A stretch of DNA of 64,000 nucleotides from Halorarius litoreus (GCF_024362405.1 NZ_CP101455.1:62001-126000), one strand, 5' to 3'; counted from the stretch's first letter, positions 34,738-44,148 are shown. Notes: generated from the sequence alone by a model not told the origin. Made by a program: numbers and translations.

Positions 34738-34905
34738 ATGTCTGACCTAATCGTCAAAGCAGCCGTGAAGGACGGACTCTCGGACCACAACGTCTCGGCG
34801 GATTTCTACGACGCTCTCAACGAAGAGGTCGCCGAACTGCTCGACGACGCCGCAAAGCGTGCCGAGGCCAACGACCGAAAGACGGTCCAGCCCCGCGACC
34901 TGTAG
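34738..34905 (+). CDS. Histone-fold mini-protein (DUF1931-like)
   Basis: A 55-residue protein: MSDLIVKAAVKDGLSDHNVS, then DFYDALNEEVAELLDDAAKRAEANDRKTVQPRDL. The last part matches the end of a histone fold (long helix, then a KTVQPRDL loop-helix). Haloarchaea encode single-chain mini-proteins of this type with unclear DNA-binding role. A strong TATA element (cctttataatata) lies about 28 bases upstream. Confidence 0.8.
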   Translation: MSDLIVKAAVKDGLSDHNVSADFYDALNEEVAELLDDAAKRAEANDRKTVQPRDL

Positions 34906-34980
34906 GCCTGTGTAACACAGCCAACCCCATCACTCGAACGTAGCTTTTTGAGGTTCCTGTTCAGACGTTAGTAAACGAAG

Positions 34981-36033
34981 ATGGCGGACGCACCGGATAC
35001 AGAACGGCAGGCAACTGGACCCGATACAGGAGAGGTTCTTAGTGTGTCACAGCTGAACGACCAGATCGCGTCGGTCGTCCAGGACACGCCTGCCCTCAAC
35101 GGCGTCCGCTGTATTGGCGAGGTCACGGATCTCCACCAGAACAGTACCGCCCTCTATTTCACCCTGACCGACGGCGACGCCGAGCTCCCCTGTATGATCT
35201 GGGCGAACCGCTATCAGAAGATGGACGCTGACCTCGAGGACGGGACGGAGGTCATCCTCGAAGGCGATATCGACTACTGGACAGAGGGCGGGAAAATCGA
35301 CCTCAAGCCGTGGGAAGTCATCGTCGTCGGCGACGGCGACCAAGCAGCTGCTGTTGAACGATTGCGAAGCGAACTCGAAGAACGTGGTTGGTTCGACGAC
35401 GAGCAGAAACAGCGCCCGCCAGCGTTCCCACAGCGGGTCGGTGTCGTGACCTCCCTCCGTGGCGATGCCCGCTATGACATCCAAAACGCAATCCACGAAC
35501 AGGACCCTACCGTTGACATCCTGGTGAAGGACGCCACCGTCCAGGGGTCGGATGCGCCCACGTCCATCGCGAACGGCATCCACCACCTCGACCGCTCCGA
35601 GGAGGTCGACTCGATCATCGTCGGCCGCGGCGGTGGGAGTGATTCGAACCTCCAAGCCTTCAACACCAAGCGGGTCGCGGAAGCTATCTTCACCGCGAAC
35701 ACCCCGACCGTCACGGCGATCGGGCATACTGACGACCGGTTAATCGCAGATCAGGTCGCGGATGTAACGACGATCACGCCGACGGCCGCTGGCGAGTATA
35801 TCGTGAATTCCCGCGAGGAGTTCTTCGCGGGCGAAGTCAAGCCGCTGGCACAGCAACTCGACGCCGCGTACGAAACCTTCCAGCAAGAGCATGAACATGA
35901 ACGGGAACTTGCCGAAGCAGTCGACGAGGCGGCCGCATCCGAGGGGCTCCCGCCGGTCTACTACAAGGCCGCAATCGCTGTACTGTTGTTGCTGTTGTTG
36001 GCCATCACTGGGCTTTGGTTGGGGGTGATCTAA
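34981..36033 (+). CDS. xseA: Exonuclease VII large subunit with a C-terminal membrane anchor
   Basis: A 350-residue XseA-like protein, shorter than bacterial homologues. The N-terminal OB fold is clear (VRCIGEVTDLHQNSTALYFTLTDGDAELPCMIWANRY), followed by the nuclease core: FPQRVGVVTSLRGDARYDI, DSIIVGRGGGSDSNLQAFNTKRVAEAIF and TAIGHTDDRLIADQVADVT. The usual long coiled coil is reduced to a short Glu-rich stretch and the protein ends in a hydrophobic helix (AAIAVLLLLLLAITGLWL), which suggests membrane tethering. xseB follows after two bases. Confidence 0.9.
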   Translation: MADAPDTERQATGPDTGEVLSVSQLNDQIASVVQDTPALNGVRCIGEVTDLHQNSTALYFTLTDGDAELPCMIWANRYQKMDADLEDGTEVILEGDIDYWTEGGKIDLKPWEVIVVGDGDQAAAVERLRSELEERGWFDDEQKQRPPAFPQRVGVVTSLRGDARYDIQNAIHEQDPTVDILVKDATVQGSDAPTSIANGIHHLDRSEEVDSIIVGRGGGSDSNLQAFNTKRVAEAIFTANTPTVTAIGHTDDRLIADQVADVTTITPTAAGEYIVNSREEFFAGEVKPLAQQLDAAYETFQQEHEHERELAEAVDEAAASEGLPPVYYKAAIAVLLLLLLAITGLWLGVI

Positions 36034-36035
36034 GC

Positions 36036-36218
36036 GTGGCAAACGACCAAGATATCCACGATCGGCTGGCCCGTGTCGAAGAAATTATTGAGCAGCTCGA
36101 TGCGGACGAGTGTGACCTCGATGAAGGGACAAGGCTCCACGAGGAAGGTCAGAAACTCTTGGCCGAGGTGCGAGAAATCCTCGACAACGGGCGTGGAGAG
36201 GTCGTGGAACTCGAGTAG
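36036..36218 (+). CDS. xseB: Exonuclease VII small subunit
   Basis: A 60-residue acidic helical protein starting at GTG (ANDQDIHDRLARVEEIIEQLDADECDLDEGTRLHEEGQKLLAEVREIL), which matches XseB: two helices with the conserved LDEGTRLHEEG turn. I chose the GTG right after the xseA stop over an overlapping TTG at 36015. It pairs with XseA to degrade single-stranded DNA. Confidence 0.88.
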   Translation: MANDQDIHDRLARVEEIIEQLDADECDLDEGTRLHEEGQKLLAEVREILDNGRGEVVELE

Positions 36219-36233
36219 AGTACCATCCTAATC

Positions 36234-36275
36234 TTAACCAACAGCCAGCGGTATCTAACCCTCATTGTTGGTTAA
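36234..36275. promoter_or_regulatory. Dyad TTAACCAACA / TGTTGGTTAA, copy 1 of 3
   Basis: Arms TTAACCAACA (36234-36243) and TGTTGGTTAA (36266-36275), a perfect 10-bp inverted repeat with a 22-base spacer, followed by a TATA-like actata. It lies upstream of the first gene of the conjugation-like operon. The same arms recur at 50917 and 53638. Confidence 0.7.
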
Positions 36276-36422
36276 CTATACCCTTGCGAGATGAACGAGC
36301 TCTCTGGTTATAATTTACTTTAGAATTTTGCGCCAGTTGGTGGCCAGAAAGCATATACCGATCTTCTAGCTATCGCACCACCATGGACCGGGGCTCAACC
36401 GGTGCATACCCACCCCGCACAT

Positions 36423-36671
36423 ATGATCACACGGGCAGTCACCATCGAAGACATCGATGATCTGTACCTGACGTGGAACAGCCATATCAACGGTTCCGCC
36501 CTCTATCGCCGCGCCCTCCGAGATGAGATGGAGCTTCGCGACGTCGACCCCGACGAGCTTCGAGATCTCTTCGAACGGGCCCGCGAACAGGGCTACACGA
36601 AAGACGAGATCGTCGACGAGACCAATCGCTACGCTGATCTCAAAGCACTCGTCGACGACGCAGAGGAGTAA
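36423..36671 (+). CDS. Small acidic helical protein heading the conjugation-like operon
   Basis: An 82-residue protein from the ATG at 36423 (MITRAVTIEDIDDLYLTWNS). It is helical and acidic, without a membrane segment (DELRDLFERAREQGYTKDEIVDETNRYADLKALV). I do not recognise a family. It ends six bases before the next gene and follows a dyad operator, so it may be a regulator or a component of the transfer system. Confidence 0.6.
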   Translation: MITRAVTIEDIDDLYLTWNSHINGSALYRRALRDEMELRDVDPDELRDLFERAREQGYTKDEIVDETNRYADLKALVDDAEE

Positions 36672-36677
36672 CCCGCT

Positions 36678-37100
36678 ATGTCACAGGACAATACGCCCTC
36701 CGAGACGGCTTCGAATCGCGCCGACAGCCAGTCCACGGCATCGAGTAGGCTTCCCAGGCAAGCTGTCTTCATCGTCGTCGCCCTGAGCCTGTTCGCTGTG
36801 GAACCCGCCGCCGCACAGACGAACGCCGTCTGTAGTGCGGACAACCTCCCCAGTATGATCGAGGGCTTCTTCCAGCTTACTACGGCGCTGGGCATTGTCG
36901 GCCTCGCAGTCGTGTGGCAGGCCGACTCCCTCATCGAGATGTTCACGATCACGCCCGAGCAGAAGAAGGGCCTCAAGCGCCACAAACGGTCGGCGATGAA
37001 GTCCGCGGTCGTCCTCGTCGCCCTCGGGCCGCTTTACACCGTCGCTGGGTCGATGATGAACCTCCCGCTGGCGCAGTGCGTCGACCTCGCCCCCTGGTAG
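36678..37100 (+). CDS. Small exported membrane protein, possible pilin-like VirB2 analogue
   Basis: A 140-residue protein. A signal-like helix (AVFIVVALSLFAVEPAAAQ) is followed by NAVCSADNLPSMIEGFFQ, two further helices (LTTALGIVGLAVVWQ and SAVVLVALGPLYTVAGSMM) joined by a basic loop (KKGLKRHKRS), and a second Cys near the C-terminus (AQCVDLAP). The layout of signal, two helices and basic loop recalls VirB2/TrbC pilins, but sequence similarity is not evident; the role is inferred from the operon. Confidence 0.6.
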   Translation: MSQDNTPSETASNRADSQSTASSRLPRQAVFIVVALSLFAVEPAAAQTNAVCSADNLPSMIEGFFQLTTALGIVGLAVVWQADSLIEMFTITPEQKKGLKRHKRSAMKSAVVLVALGPLYTVAGSMMNLPLAQCVDLAPW

Positions 37101-37129
37101 GCGACTACTGCCCCCCGTCGCGAGCCCCC

Positions 37130-38866
37130 ATGACACAACGAGAGCTCTCCGTGCTAATGGCCGCCCTGTTCGTGACGAGCCTAGTCACAGGTATCGTTAC
37201 TGCAACCCCGCCACGGCCAGGCACGGAGGGGAATGGGCTGACTGAGAATGAATCAGCGACGCTGTGGTCTCGCGACGCGGACAACTACATCAGCCAAGAG
37301 GAGTACCAGCAGCGCTACGGCGAGAGCCGGACCGCGATGCACCAACTCGCAAACGGGACAGACATCACGTTCACGCGCCCGCCGGCGACAGCTTCAACGT
37401 GGACGCGAAACGACTTCGCTGATCTCGAACCCGGTGGGTCGGATACGTCCGTGCATCCGCGCCACGCATCGCTCGAAGACGGGGTGTTCATCGAGGACGC
37501 CCACGCCACAGTGTTCGCAGTGCAGCCGTCGACGCGAGGTCACTTGGAGTCGGGTGAAACCCCGCTCTATATCGCGCCGAACGGCACGATTCGGGGGTTC
37601 GTTGACTATCGCGTTCGCGTCCCGAACGGAAGCTCTGCGGGAAACACGACGATTGAGTGGTCGCTCACGAGCAACGAGGTTGAGGAGGTTCGATTGCAGA
37701 AGGACGGCGAAACCATCGTCGAGCGCGACGGCTCGCACACGCCGGCCCTCGACTACCAGATCGAGGATGACTGGAGTGCAAACCTCACGCTTGAAGCCGA
37801 GATCAGCGTCCGGTTGAAGAAGACCACGCGAATCGACCGAGGCGACGAGACCGATGTCGAGGTCACGTACCGAACCGAGTCGCTCAACGTCTCGGATTCG
37901 ATCGCCGTCGAGATCTACGATCTCTCGGCCTACCCCTACTACGCCGAGTATCCCAATGGTGACGCCGGTGTGGCTATCTTCCAGTCCAGACCGTGGCAGG
38001 GGTACACGCTGACGGAGAATGGAAACGCACGAGTGCGTGGCGTCTGGCGGTTCTACACCGCTCGGAACACCAACTGGGATACACTCGTCAGATCGAACCG
38101 GACCGACAGCGCCACCGTCGAGTCGGATGCGATTCCGGTCTATGTTCACGCGTACCCGTCGCGAATCGGCCCGCGTGCTGAACCAGTTCGCGATGGCCCA
38201 GAGATTATCGACACTTGGGGCACTGACCGACCGTCTCCGGTCAGCACGCTCGGCGAGAACATCAACATCGACATCGTCAACCAGTCGTACACGACGACGT
38301 ACGGTGTTGCGGTTCGCGCCGAGAGTGTTGACCGCGACGCGCTCCAGGTGGCGGGGATCGTGCGGGGTGTGAACGCCTCGATTGTGGCGCCTGACGCTGG
38401 CTCAGAGCGGCAGCTCCGGCGCAGTAATCTGACGGTTGAGGTGCTTCAGCAGAACGAAAGCCAGGCCACACTCCGCATCGAACTCCGAGACAACGAGACC
38501 GGCGCACCAATCGTGCTCAGCGATCCCGACCGACGATATCCAATCGGCGGGACCACTCGCAACGGCTACATCACCGTCGCCGAGCAACGCGTCGAGACCA
38601 ACGCCTCCGGGGTGGCGATTGTGACGATCGACGAGCCGGGTATCTACACGGCTCGGTACCATCCGGGTTCGTGGCTCGGACACGACCCCGCGTATGTGAG
38701 TGCGACGGCTACTGCTCGCTGGCATCCGCTCGGCACCATCGACGGTTGGTTCGCGTTCATTTTCGAGGTTGCCTGGCAGCTCATCCCGTTTCTTGTGATG
38801 TTCTACACTGGCAAGCGGCTCCTCCGAATGCTCGGTCCAGAAGACATCTTCCAACGGAACCCATAG
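37130..38866 (+). CDS. Large exported membrane-anchored protein of the conjugation-like operon
   Basis: A 578-residue protein from the ATG at 37130. It has an N-terminal signal helix (VLMAALFVTSLVTGIVTA), a long extracellular beta-rich part with many NxS/T sequons, and a C-terminal membrane helix (IDGWFAFIFEVAWQLIPFLVMFYTG) ending in a basic cytoplasmic tail. The C-terminal Ig-like portion reads TLRIELRDNETGAPIVL...VAIVTIDEPGIYTARYHPG. It could be a surface adhesin or channel component for mating contact; no family match is known to me. Confidence 0.65.
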   Translation: MTQRELSVLMAALFVTSLVTGIVTATPPRPGTEGNGLTENESATLWSRDADNYISQEEYQQRYGESRTAMHQLANGTDITFTRPPATASTWTRNDFADLEPGGSDTSVHPRHASLEDGVFIEDAHATVFAVQPSTRGHLESGETPLYIAPNGTIRGFVDYRVRVPNGSSAGNTTIEWSLTSNEVEEVRLQKDGETIVERDGSHTPALDYQIEDDWSANLTLEAEISVRLKKTTRIDRGDETDVEVTYRTESLNVSDSIAVEIYDLSAYPYYAEYPNGDAGVAIFQSRPWQGYTLTENGNARVRGVWRFYTARNTNWDTLVRSNRTDSATVESDAIPVYVHAYPSRIGPRAEPVRDGPEIIDTWGTDRPSPVSTLGENINIDIVNQSYTTTYGVAVRAESVDRDALQVAGIVRGVNASIVAPDAGSERQLRRSNLTVEVLQQNESQATLRIELRDNETGAPIVLSDPDRRYPIGGTTRNGYITVAEQRVETNASGVAIVTIDEPGIYTARYHPGSWLGHDPAYVSATATARWHPLGTIDGWFAFIFEVAWQLIPFLVMFYTGKRLLRMLGPEDIFQRNP

Positions 38867-38869
38867 TCC

Positions 38870-39706
38870 ATGACTAGAAACCACCCACACATCAGTCGGC
38901 GAACCGCCCTCCGAACAGTCGCAGGTGCTGCCCTCGTGAGCGTCGCGGGCTGTCTGAACGACAATGGCGGTTCTGGGACGCCTGGTGACGGAACGACCTC
39001 TTCAGATGGCAAAGGCCCACTCGCGCGTATTGCTCTCGAGGGAACCACACTCGTCGTCGAACTCTCCGAAGAAGCCGACGTCGACCAAGTCAACCTCATC
39101 CAACCGAACGGCGAGTTATTCGGGGAGCGCGACGTAGCCGCGGGTGCTCAGCAGGTCTCATTCGAGATTGGCACCGCGTATGCGCCCGGTGAGTACCGCG
39201 TACTCGCGTTGAAGGGTGAGGAGACAGTAGTCGAGACCACGACTGAACTGCGTCCAGAGATCCAGATACAGGATGTTGGACTCTATCGGAATAATCCAGA
39301 TAAGCCGTGGGAAGAAGTCTATGGAGAGTCCGAGACTGACCGGATCAAGAATGGCGAGGCATTCGTCACGGTAGAGAACACAGGAAGCGGTCCGGAAGCG
39401 ATAACTGAACTAATCTTCTCCGGGGACGTTCCCAATCCAATTGAGAACCCCAGAGGCAGTGGAATGCACGAAACCGACCGGGTAGTAGTCTCCCCTGGCG
39501 AGACGGCCGACCTGTTCAGTAGTTCGTTTCCGTTCGGCACAGAAACTGAGGACGGGATGGGATGTTCCCCAGACGGGAATAGTGGCCAGTTTACTGTTAT
39601 CGTTGAGACACGGGTCGGTGGAAATCAGGTCTCAAGCACCTACAACGTTCAATACACTAGTTCCGACGATATGACTGATTGTGAGGTCACGATCACTGAG
39701 GTATAA
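38870..39706 (+). CDS. Tat-type lipoprotein of the conjugation-like operon
   Basis: A 278-residue exported protein. SRRTALRTVAGAALVSVAGC is a Tat signal ending at a lipobox Cys. The mature part is acidic and beta-rich (VDQVNLIQPNGELFGERDV; GEYRVLALKGEETVVETT). Starts 3 bases after the previous stop and ends 2 bases before the VirB6-like gene, so it is co-translated. No family recognised. Confidence 0.7.
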   Translation: MTRNHPHISRRTALRTVAGAALVSVAGCLNDNGGSGTPGDGTTSSDGKGPLARIALEGTTLVVELSEEADVDQVNLIQPNGELFGERDVAAGAQQVSFEIGTAYAPGEYRVLALKGEETVVETTTELRPEIQIQDVGLYRNNPDKPWEEVYGESETDRIKNGEAFVTVENTGSGPEAITELIFSGDVPNPIENPRGSGMHETDRVVVSPGETADLFSSSFPFGTETEDGMGCSPDGNSGQFTVIVETRVGGNQVSSTYNVQYTSSDDMTDCEVTITEV

Positions 39707-39708
39707 CG

Positions 39709-40824
39709 ATGGTCGATCTCATTGATGTCGTCCTTGAGGGTATCAAGGGCGTCGTTGAGTGGTTCATTGGGCTGTTCATGGACGGTCTCAGATCAGGGTA
39801 TGAAACTCTGACTGAGGGAATGTTCGGGACACCCACTCCAGAGACGAACGGAGCTTTTGTCTTCGGTGAACCGACCAATGCACCCTGGCCAGCGATTCAC
39901 GATGCTCTCATCGGCGGCGAAATCATGCTAGTTGCCCTCTTGCTCCTTGTGATGAGCGTTCAGGGCCGTCACACGGTTCGGATCTTCAATATTGGAAGTA
40001 CCTACGAAGCCCGAAAAACGAAGAAAACGGCCTGGGTCGGTGCTTTTCTAATCATTACGTGGTACTGGATTGGGACTCTCGCGCTCTACCTCGTTGACGG
40101 ATTCACTATCGCCCTGATGCCGGAGCTTTCCTCGGTTACGGAGGCGATGATTGGATTCTTGGAAGTATCTATCACAAACCCAGGGCTGGGGCTATTGTTC
40201 GCCGTGATTGGTGGAATCTCGATGTGGGCGCTGGAGGCGCTGTTCTACATCCGGATGATTCTGCTGTATGTCTACCTGTACGGAATGCCGATTGCATTTG
40301 CCCTGGCCTACGGAAATATTCCGGTCGTATCCGATATCGCGATGGGGTTCTGCAAACGGTTTGTCCCGTTGGCTGTCCTCCCGCTCCCGGCAGCGATGGT
40401 CCTCAAGGGGTACGATTTGATCTACGGCGGTGGGACGCTCACACCAGGAACAGCGTTCCTCAAATATCTCGTTGCTGCGTCCCTCCCGCTGGTCGCCCTC
40501 TACATCACGTGGAAGACGTTCAAATACGCGGCCCCGTTGACGGCCAAAGTCGTCGGCGGTGCAACGAAAGGCGCAGCACTCGTTGGCGGTGTCGCCGCTG
40601 GAGCCTACGTCGGTGGCGCCGGCGTCGCGACGACCGCCGCTCGGTGGGGGCCGAAAGCCGCCGCTGGCCACGCAGTCGCGCAAAAAGCGGCTGCCCGCGG
40701 TGGGCATGGAGGAGACGATGGCGGGACGCCATCGTACCGTCGAACGGAAAATGACCCTGGTGGAGCGACAGCGGAATCGGCGAGTGACGACCGTGGGATG
40801 GAATTTGATCGAGGAATCCACTAA
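39709..40824 (+). CDS. VirB6/TrbL-like polytopic membrane protein
   Basis: A 371-residue protein with six to seven hydrophobic helices in the first 290 residues, then a flexible Ala/Gly/His-rich cytoplasmic tail (GGATKGAALVGGVAAGAYVGG...). Helix order and a long glycine-rich C-terminus match VirB6/TrbL inner-membrane channel proteins of type IV secretion systems in layout, not in clear sequence. It is followed after two bases by the VirB3/VirB4-like genes, which supports the assignment. Confidence 0.65.
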   Translation: MVDLIDVVLEGIKGVVEWFIGLFMDGLRSGYETLTEGMFGTPTPETNGAFVFGEPTNAPWPAIHDALIGGEIMLVALLLLVMSVQGRHTVRIFNIGSTYEARKTKKTAWVGAFLIITWYWIGTLALYLVDGFTIALMPELSSVTEAMIGFLEVSITNPGLGLLFAVIGGISMWALEALFYIRMILLYVYLYGMPIAFALAYGNIPVVSDIAMGFCKRFVPLAVLPLPAAMVLKGYDLIYGGGTLTPGTAFLKYLVAASLPLVALYITWKTFKYAAPLTAKVVGGATKGAALVGGVAAGAYVGGAGVATTAARWGPKAAAGHAVAQKAAARGGHGGDDGGTPSYRRTENDPGGATAESASDDRGMEFDRGIH

Positions 40825-40826
40825 CA

Positions 40827-41948
40827 ATGTCAGCAGATCAAGACGCGGCTGCACGGCGCATCATGGATCAGTTCGGCGAGGAGAGTCGCATCCCGTATCT
40901 CAATATCGAGGAAGGGGACGTCGGCATGCTCATCGCCTTCCCCATTATTGGGCTGTTTATCGCGGGCCTCACCGGGATCGAATCACTGGCCCTCCCGTTC
41001 GTTGCTGGTGGGCTTGGCTTTGGCGTCGCCGTCATCTACGTCTCACCAACCCACCTGAACGCCTGGACGTGGACCAAAGACGTCTATCGGTACCTCAAAC
41101 GGCCTCAGGTCACGTTCAGTGCGCCCGCCGAAGCCGACACGAGTACCAACGAGTCAGAGCGCAACGAGGGCGGACTCGCGAACTACACGCCGTTCAAGCC
41201 CGACGAGCGAACGCAGGATCTCACCAACATCAAGCGAGCGTGGCCGGGCGCTGGTGCTATCCAGCGTGAAGACGGCTCGATGGAGGCATTCATCGAGATC
41301 GATCCGGCCAACATGGACTTCGCGATGTCCGACGACTGGGCACAGCTCCAGGACGCTGGCGAAGAGTTCGCTAACAAAGAGCTAGACTCGAAGCTCAAAC
41401 TCCACGCCACAACCCGTTCCTTCCCGGTCGAGCAGATCACCGAGACCATCGAGGAGCGCCTCACTGACGAAGACGTTACGGAGAACCCGATTTTCCGGGA
41501 ACTCCTCGAAGAGTACCGGGAGACACGGCCGAAGGAGATGCGTGACCGGGGCATCCAGCAGGTCCGGTACTATATCGGCGTTGAAGTTAGCCCGATAGAG
41601 GTCTACGACCGCTTCCGCGACGAGGGCACCCCCGCAGAGAAGCTGACCCAGTTCCCGGTCATCGGCTTCCTGTTCAACCCGTTCGTCACCCGCCGCGAGG
41701 ACCTTACTGACGTCGAACGTCGTGCGCAGATGTTCGAGAAGCTCGACAGTCGGGTGAACGACGTGCGATCCGAGTTCATCCAGCAGGCGTCGGGGTGGTC
41801 CGCACGCCGCCTCAGCACGGTCGAGCTGTTCGTCCTGAATATGGACTTTTGGAACGGCCGCGAACACGACTACGACGAGGCAGAACGTGTCGTTCGCGAC
41901 CAATCGATCATCGGCCACTCGCGCCGGGAGGACCCACACGATGCGTAA
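40827..41948 (+). CDS. VirB3-like protein fused to a VirB4 N-terminal-type domain
   Basis: A 373-residue protein. Residues 30-80 hold two close helices (MLIAFPIIGLFIAGLTGI; LPFVAGGLGFGVAVIYVSP) followed by WTWTKDVYRYLKRP, the layout of VirB3/PrgI proteins. The rest (ADTSTNESERNEGGLANYTPFKPDERTQDL...) is a soluble alpha/beta part that aligns in layout with the N-terminal domain of VirB4 (RYYIGVEVSPIEVYDRF). Translation overlaps the ATPase gene by 8 bases, so the two are probably one split VirB3-VirB4 unit. Confidence 0.7.
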   Translation: MSADQDAAARRIMDQFGEESRIPYLNIEEGDVGMLIAFPIIGLFIAGLTGIESLALPFVAGGLGFGVAVIYVSPTHLNAWTWTKDVYRYLKRPQVTFSAPAEADTSTNESERNEGGLANYTPFKPDERTQDLTNIKRAWPGAGAIQREDGSMEAFIEIDPANMDFAMSDDWAQLQDAGEEFANKELDSKLKLHATTRSFPVEQITETIEERLTDEDVTENPIFRELLEEYRETRPKEMRDRGIQQVRYYIGVEVSPIEVYDRFRDEGTPAEKLTQFPVIGFLFNPFVTRREDLTDVERRAQMFEKLDSRVNDVRSEFIQQASGWSARRLSTVELFVLNMDFWNGREHDYDEAERVVRDQSIIGHSRREDPHDA

Positions 41949-44148
41949 CGTGATCCTCCAGACTGGTGGTGGCGCGCTTGGCTCCGTCGCCGGGTGGCTC
42001 CAGAACCTGACACCAGCAGAGAGTGCAGTACTTGCCCTTGCAGTGGGTCTCGGCCTTGGCGTCGGCAGTAAGTACCTCTGGGACCGCTTCACTGCGGATG
42101 ATGAACCAGACGTGGACTTCACCGATGTCCTCGACGAGGAGACACTCGAAGAAGGCGAGGCCGAACGCAAGCTCCTCGACGACATCTCGGAGTCGCACAA
42201 GACCGTTACCGCGCCCGGGGCTGTCGAGTGGGAAACGCGAGCCGCACGGGTCGGCGAGCAGTGGACGACGACACTGTACATCGCTAACTATGCCGACTAT
42301 CCCAACGACGGATATCTGAGTGACCTCTTCGAGATGACCGACGTCCAGTTCGATCTGACGGCCCACATCACGCCGAAAAATCAGGAGCGGGCCCGGAACG
42401 AACTGCAAGACATCGCGGACGACCTCCAGGTCGATGCTGACCTCGAACAGAGTATCCGGAGCGCCTATCTCCAAGAGCGCGCCAACGAGGCCGCAGCGAC
42501 GTACAAGGCCGTCGAGAACGGCGCGAACGTCTTCGACCAGGGGATGTTCATCACCGTGCGGGCCGACGAGAAAGACGAGCTCAGAGATGCCGTCCAGACG
42601 GTCAAGAGCGCGCTCCGCGACGACCCAGCGAACCTCACGCCGAAGACCGCAATTTGCCGGCAGGATCTCGCTCTCCAGTCCGCCGCGCCCATCGGTGACA
42701 ACGAGTTCGGGCGGACGTCGATCGCGCTCGGCGGCGCCGTCGGCGCGTTACTCTCCTCACCGCATAACGCGACGATTCTCGAGGAGGGCGGCGTCGAGTT
42801 CGGGATTCACAAAGACAATCAAAGCCCCGTGGTCATCGACCCGTTCGCGCGGGACAACGGGTACGCAATGTTCACCGTGGGCGATACCGGCTCGGGGAAG
42901 TCGTTCAGTTCCAAGCAGAACTTCATCCGCTCCATCGAGCAGAGCAAGGACCGTATCGGCATCATCCTCGAGCCGTTGAACAACTGGGCGGGGGTCTCAG
43001 AGGCGCTCGACGCCAAGCGAATCACCGTCGGCGGGACGCTCGGGCTGAACCCCTTGGAGATCCGCGAGACGCCCGAACACGTCCAGCGGGCGATGGGCGA
43101 GGACGCGAGCCCGTTCAACGAGAAGCTCGACGACGCGATGAGCTTCCTCACGAACTTCTTCGCCCTCCGCGGTATCTCACTGGGAGACCGGCGCACCACG
43201 CTCGAACTCGCCCTCAAACGTGCCTACCAGCGCAACGGCATCACCGACGACATCTCGACGCACAGCAATCCGAGTCCGACCATCCGTGATATGATGGACG
43301 TCTTCGAGGACATGGTCGACGACCCTGAGGAGTTCGTCGTTCGATCCGACGAAGAGGCAGGGAAGATCAAAGAGGACGCGACGTGGCTCCTCGATCAGCT
43401 GCGCCCCTTCGGGGACGACGGTCGCCACGCCAACCTCGGCCAAGAATCGGATTTCGACATCCGGGACGAGAAGGTCATCTACCTCGACCTCGCCCAGCAG
43501 GAGGGCAGCGTCGACAGCAGCACGGCACTGACGATGCAGCTACTCATCTCGCTGGTGTACGAACGGGCGAAGGTCTCGGAGAAGGAGGTCGTGTTCTACA
43601 TCGACGAAGCGCGCTACATCATGCAGGACGCCGCGAGTCTAGCATTCCTCGAGACGGTGTTCCGGCACCATCGCCACCACGACCTCTCGATTCGGCTGGT
43701 CACGCAGACCGTCGACGAGTTCTTCGAGCACGCCGAATCCGAGGCGATCTTGGACCAGTGTGCCGTCAAGCAGTTCCACCGCCTCGATGGGATGGACAAG
43801 GAGTGGGCCGACGAGTTCGGTCTGAACTACGCACAGATGCGGTTCGTCCAGGATGCCGTGCCGGGCAACGAGGACGCCGGCTTCTCCGAAGCACTGGTTG
43901 GCGTCGACGGCGAGTGGCGTGGGATCCAGGTCAAAGCGATGCCCAAGGAGAAGCAGGTCATCGACTTCGAGCCAACCGAGCAACGGCGAGACTCACTCCC
44001 CGGGACTGGTGAGAATGCTGTGGACGCGGAGGTGCAGGCGTTCCAAGACGATATTGAAAGCCGAGCGACCGACAACGGACAACACACACCTGAGCGGACG
44101 CCAACAGAGACTGATGGCGGTGAAACGGGAGGTGACGACGATGCGTGA
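41941..44148 (+). CDS. VirB4-type ATPase of a type IV secretion/conjugation system
   Basis: A 735-residue protein from the ATG at 41941. An N-terminal helix (SAVLALAVGLGLGVGSKYLW) precedes a VirB4-like domain and a RecA/HerA-type ATPase with Walker A GDTGSGKSF (near 317-324), Walker B VVFYIDEARYI (near 551) and a downstream sensor (IRLVTQTVDEFF). VirB4 ATPases power assembly of the secretion channel. It overlaps the previous and next genes by 8 bases each. The C-terminus is a polar Glu/Asp-rich tail. Confidence 0.88.
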   Translation: MRNVILQTGGGALGSVAGWLQNLTPAESAVLALAVGLGLGVGSKYLWDRFTADDEPDVDFTDVLDEETLEEGEAERKLLDDISESHKTVTAPGAVEWETRAARVGEQWTTTLYIANYADYPNDGYLSDLFEMTDVQFDLTAHITPKNQERARNELQDIADDLQVDADLEQSIRSAYLQERANEAAATYKAVENGANVFDQGMFITVRADEKDELRDAVQTVKSALRDDPANLTPKTAICRQDLALQSAAPIGDNEFGRTSIALGGAVGALLSSPHNATILEEGGVEFGIHKDNQSPVVIDPFARDNGYAMFTVGDTGSGKSFSSKQNFIRSIEQSKDRIGIILEPLNNWAGVSEALDAKRITVGGTLGLNPLEIRETPEHVQRAMGEDASPFNEKLDDAMSFLTNFFALRGISLGDRRTTLELALKRAYQRNGITDDISTHSNPSPTIRDMMDVFEDMVDDPEEFVVRSDEEAGKIKEDATWLLDQLRPFGDDGRHANLGQESDFDIRDEKVIYLDLAQQEGSVDSSTALTMQLLISLVYERAKVSEKEVVFYIDEARYIMQDAASLAFLETVFRHHRHHDLSIRLVTQTVDEFFEHAESEAILDQCAVKQFHRLDGMDKEWADEFGLNYAQMRFVQDAVPGNEDAGFSEALVGVDGEWRGIQVKAMPKEKQVIDFEPTEQRRDSLPGTGENAVDAEVQAFQDDIESRATDNGQHTPERTPTETDGGETGGDDDA

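Noticed and set aside
36914..37129. Upstream extension of the frame containing the 578-residue protein
   Set aside because: It overlaps the end of the previous gene, has Arg/Pro-rich shadow composition, and the ATG at 37130 starts a clear signal peptide.
41382..42281. Minus-strand 299-codon frame opposite the VirB3/VirB4 genes
   Set aside because: It is antisense to well-supported genes with ATPase motifs and is Ser/Arg-rich, as shadow frames are here.
43853..44140. Upstream extension of the giant ATPase frame
   Set aside because: It overlaps the VirB4 gene in another frame with shadow composition; the ATG at 44141 gives the usual 8-base operon overlap.
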